From an uncultured Ruminococcus sp. (lineage in GTDB: Bacteria > Bacillota > Clostridia > Oscillospirales > Acutalibacteraceae): a DNA stretch of 6,780 nucleotides. The translations under genes were made by a program, and so were the position numbers. The notes under the pieces are model-generated. The model had not been told where the DNA came from, ran no database searches, and worked only from the letters and a program-made list of their open reading frames with translations. Positions 5,557 to 6,780 of the stretch are shown piece by piece. The first letter of the stretch is position 1. Every line of letters starts with the position of its first letter. Where the stretch lies: contig CACXGJ010000097.1 in NCBI GenBank assembly GCA_902767125.1, positions 1 through 6,780 of the forward strand, in the 5' to 3' direction.

Positions 5557-6576
5557 TTACTTCATAATTTCATCATAAGCCTTTTTGAGAGCAAATACAC
5601 GCTTTGCAACTACATCAAACTGATCAGGCGTGAGTGACTGGGCTCCGTCTGAAAGAGCGTGCTTCGGATCATTATGCACCTCTATCATCAAACCGTCAGC
5701 ACCTGCCGCAACCGCTGCCAATGACATCTGCTCCACAAGTGAGGATTTTCCTGTGGCATGACTCGGATCAACTATCACAGGTAAATGCGACTTCTTCTTG
5801 ATAACAGGTACTGCCGACAGGTCAAGTGTATTTCTTGTTGCCGTTTCATAAGTCCTGATACCTCTTTCACACAGAATCACCTTATTATTACCGCCTGCCA
5901 TGATATATTCCGCACTCATCAGCCATTCCTCTATTGTACTCGAAAGACCTCTCTTTAACAGAATCGGCTTATCTATCTTACCCAATTCCTTCAACAGCTC
6001 GAAATTCTGCATATTCCTTGCACCCACCTGTATTATATCTACACCCTCAAACATATCTATATGCGATACTCTCATAATTTCAGTAACAATAGGCAAGCCT
6101 GTTGCTTTTCTCGCTCCCTTGAGCAAGTCCAGCCCCTCCGACTTCAAGCCCTGGAATGAATAAGGCGAAGTCCTCGGCTTGAAAGCTCCTCCTCTTAAAA
6201 AAGTTGCTCCTGCGTCCTTTACCCTCTGGGCTACATAATTTATCTGCTCCTCATTTTCGACCGAACACGGTCCTGCCATTATACACAGATTCCCGTCACC
6301 TATCTTCTGACCATTTGCCAACTCAATTACAGTATTATCGGGATGAAATTTCCTGTTAGCCTTTTTATACGGCTCCTGCACACGCTTTACATTCTCAACG
6401 ACCTCCTGTGCATACACCCAATCCTCGTCAATATGAGTTGTGTCTCCGATAAGTCCCAGCACTGTCGATTCAACGCCTACCCACGCATTTACAGTGACTT
6501 TGTACTTCTCCTCCAAAGCACTCTTGAACAACAGAATTTTTTCCTTTTCAGCATTCGGTTTCAATACGATAATCAT
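5557..6576 (-). CDS. aroF: 3-deoxy-7-phosphoheptulonate (DAHP) synthase, class I-beta
   Basis: The enzyme condenses phosphoenolpyruvate and erythrose-4-phosphate to DAHP, the entry step of aromatic biosynthesis, in the cytoplasm. From ATG 6576 it has 339 residues. Residues about 1-70 form a ferredoxin-like N-terminal domain (MIIVLKPNA; VLGLIGDT), as in the Thermotoga-type enzymes where this domain mediates feedback by tyrosine or phenylalanine. The TIM barrel follows: IMAGPCSVE (99-107), LRGGAFKPRTSPYSFQG (127-143), ILLKRGLSST (205-214), ILCERGIRTYE (234-244), VDPSHATG (269-276) and MIEVH (297-301). Metal ligands by family comparison are Cys104, His273, Glu299 and Asp310, all present. The start is ATG 6576 because GGAGGT (6585-6590) is 8 nt away; the in-frame TTG at 6582 would be only 2 nt from it. 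A hairpin terminator precedes the gene (6606-6641), suggesting attenuation. Confidence 0.97.
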   Translation of the reverse strand: MIIVLKPNAEKEKILLFKSALEEKYKVTVNAWVGVESTVLGLIGDTTHIDEDWVYAQEVVENVKRVQEPYKKANRKFHPDNTVIELANGQKIGDGNLCIMAGPCSVENEEQINYVAQRVKDAGATFLRGGAFKPRTSPYSFQGLKSEGLDLLKGARKATGLPIVTEIMRVSHIDMFEGVDIIQVGARNMQNFELLKELGKIDKPILLKRGLSSTIEEWLMSAEYIMAGGNNKVILCERGIRTYETATRNTLDLSAVPVIKKKSHLPVIVDPSHATGKSSLVEQMSLAAVAAGADGLMIEVHNDPKHALSDGAQSLTPDQFDVVAKRVFALKKAYDEIMK

Positions 6577-6597
6577 TTTCAATGACCTCCAAAAATA

Positions 6598-6675
6598 TTA
6601 TAATATAAAATAAAAAACGGAACCCTTTGCGGATTCCGTTTGATATACAAATAAACTCGGTATGTACAGATACAT
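6598..6675 (-). CDS. candidate Tyr-rich leader peptide of aroF, 25 aa
   Basis: The frame from ATG 6675 reads MYLYIPSLFVYQTESAKGS and ends VFYFIL, with a stop at 6598-6600. It has Tyr at positions 2, 4, 11 and 22 and Phe at 9, 21 and 23. The Tyr codon 11 lies right before the 5' arm of the terminator stem, so a ribosome paused there would cover that arm. Weak points: only AGAG directly precedes the ATG, the predicted RNA start leaves about 11 nt of 5' UTR, and the frame runs through the terminator instead of stopping before it. TAT and TTT codons are also common by chance in AT-rich DNA. This is a candidate only. Confidence 0.35.
   Translation of the reverse strand: MYLYIPSLFVYQTESAKGSVFYFIL
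6606..6641 (-). terminator. hairpin terminator/attenuator in the aroF leader
   Basis: On the - strand, AAACGGAATCC (6641 down to 6631), loop GCAAA, and GGGTTCCGTTT (6625 down to 6615) form an 11-bp stem with one T-G wobble. It runs straight into a U-tract (TTTTTTATTTT) to about 6606. The + strand side has no U-tract, so it acts in the aroF direction. It lies between the predicted promoter (6693-6701) and the aroF ATG (6576), the position expected of an attenuator. Alternatively it is the end of a transcript entering from beyond the window. No T-box sequence (TGGNACCGCG-like) is seen. Confidence 0.8.
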
Positions 6676-6692
6676 CTCTAAACACACACAGG

Positions 6693-6701
6693 ATTATAAC
6701 A
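6693..6701 (-). promoter_or_regulatory. extended -10 promoter upstream of aroF
   Basis: On the - strand the sequence TGTTATAAT (6701 down to 6693) is a perfect extended -10 element (TG-N-TATAAT). No good -35 box lies 16-18 nt upstream, which fits an extended -10 promoter or one needing an activator. The predicted RNA start is near 6686, giving a leader of about 110 nt to the aroF ATG that contains the hairpin terminator. Confidence 0.6.
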
Positions 6702-6719
6702 AGGAATTACCGCTTTTTT

Positions 6720-6737
6720 ATGACTGCACAAATGACT
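6720..6737 (-). promoter_or_regulatory. direct repeat at the -35 position of the aroF promoter
   Basis: ATGACT occurs at 6720-6725 and again at 6732-6737 (AGTCAT on the transcribed strand), 12 bp apart. The inner copy falls where the missing -35 box should be. A weak inverted repeat CATGT-N6-ACATG (6742-6757) lies just upstream. These could be regulator-binding sites; no known operator consensus is recognised. Confidence 0.25.
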
Positions 6738-6780
6738 TGTCCATGTAAAGACACATGAACGGAAGCTATTAAAAAATCGT

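Noticed and set aside
6577..6582. TTG start for aroF two codons upstream
   Set aside because: It is 2 nt from GGAGGT, too close for initiation. ATG 6576 has 8-nt spacing.
6583..6692. T-box riboswitch upstream of aroF
   Set aside because: The conserved TGGNACCGCG-like T-box sequence and stem I are absent, and the leader of about 110 nt is too short.

Overview
The window looks like a chromosomal segment from a low-GC anaerobic Bacillota, most like Ruminococcus or a related Oscillospiraceae. This is an inference from the AT-rich codon use, a FemA/B-type cell-wall ligase, a TyrA without an ACT domain, and an XRE regulator of a kind common in gut Clostridia. I cannot name the species.

Layout. 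Left arm (1-1310, + strand): the 3' end of a FemAB-type peptidoglycan interpeptide-bridge ligase gene, then 8 nt later a gene for an unrecognised single-pass membrane protein. A strong intrinsic terminator closes this unit. Middle (1311-2309): an accessory-looking patch. It holds a promoter and a small XRE-type regulator whose reading frame runs through a terminator-like hairpin, about 365 nt with no convincing gene, a GTGTGRA heptamer minisatellite, and two tiny ORFs with good Shine-Dalgarno sites. The first tiny ORF encodes a strongly cationic 27-residue peptide and contains a large hairpin. Right arm (2310-6780, - strand): an unrecognised 213-residue protein with its own promoter, and upstream of it an aromatic amino acid cluster transcribed right to left: aroF (DAHP synthase), tyrA (prephenate dehydrogenase), aroB (3-dehydroquinate synthase) and a small two-helix membrane protein.

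How the genes fit together. AroF makes DAHP from PEP and erythrose-4-phosphate, and AroB cyclises DAHP to 3-dehydroquinate; these are steps 1 and 2 of the shikimate pathway. TyrA commits prephenate to tyrosine. tyrA and aroB overlap by 4 nt, and the membrane protein gene starts 5 nt after aroB, so these three form a tight operon with a near-consensus promoter (TTGAAA-17-TATAAT) in the gap after aroF.

The most interesting regulatory candidate is upstream of aroF. An extended -10 promoter is followed by a hairpin plus U-tract before the aroF start, and a short leader reading frame rich in Tyr codons runs into that hairpin. This could be a tyrosine-responsive attenuator, but the leader ORF lacks a good ribosome-binding site and spans the terminator, so the mechanism is unproven. 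I found no CRISPR array, rRNA, tRNA, intact transposase or integrase.
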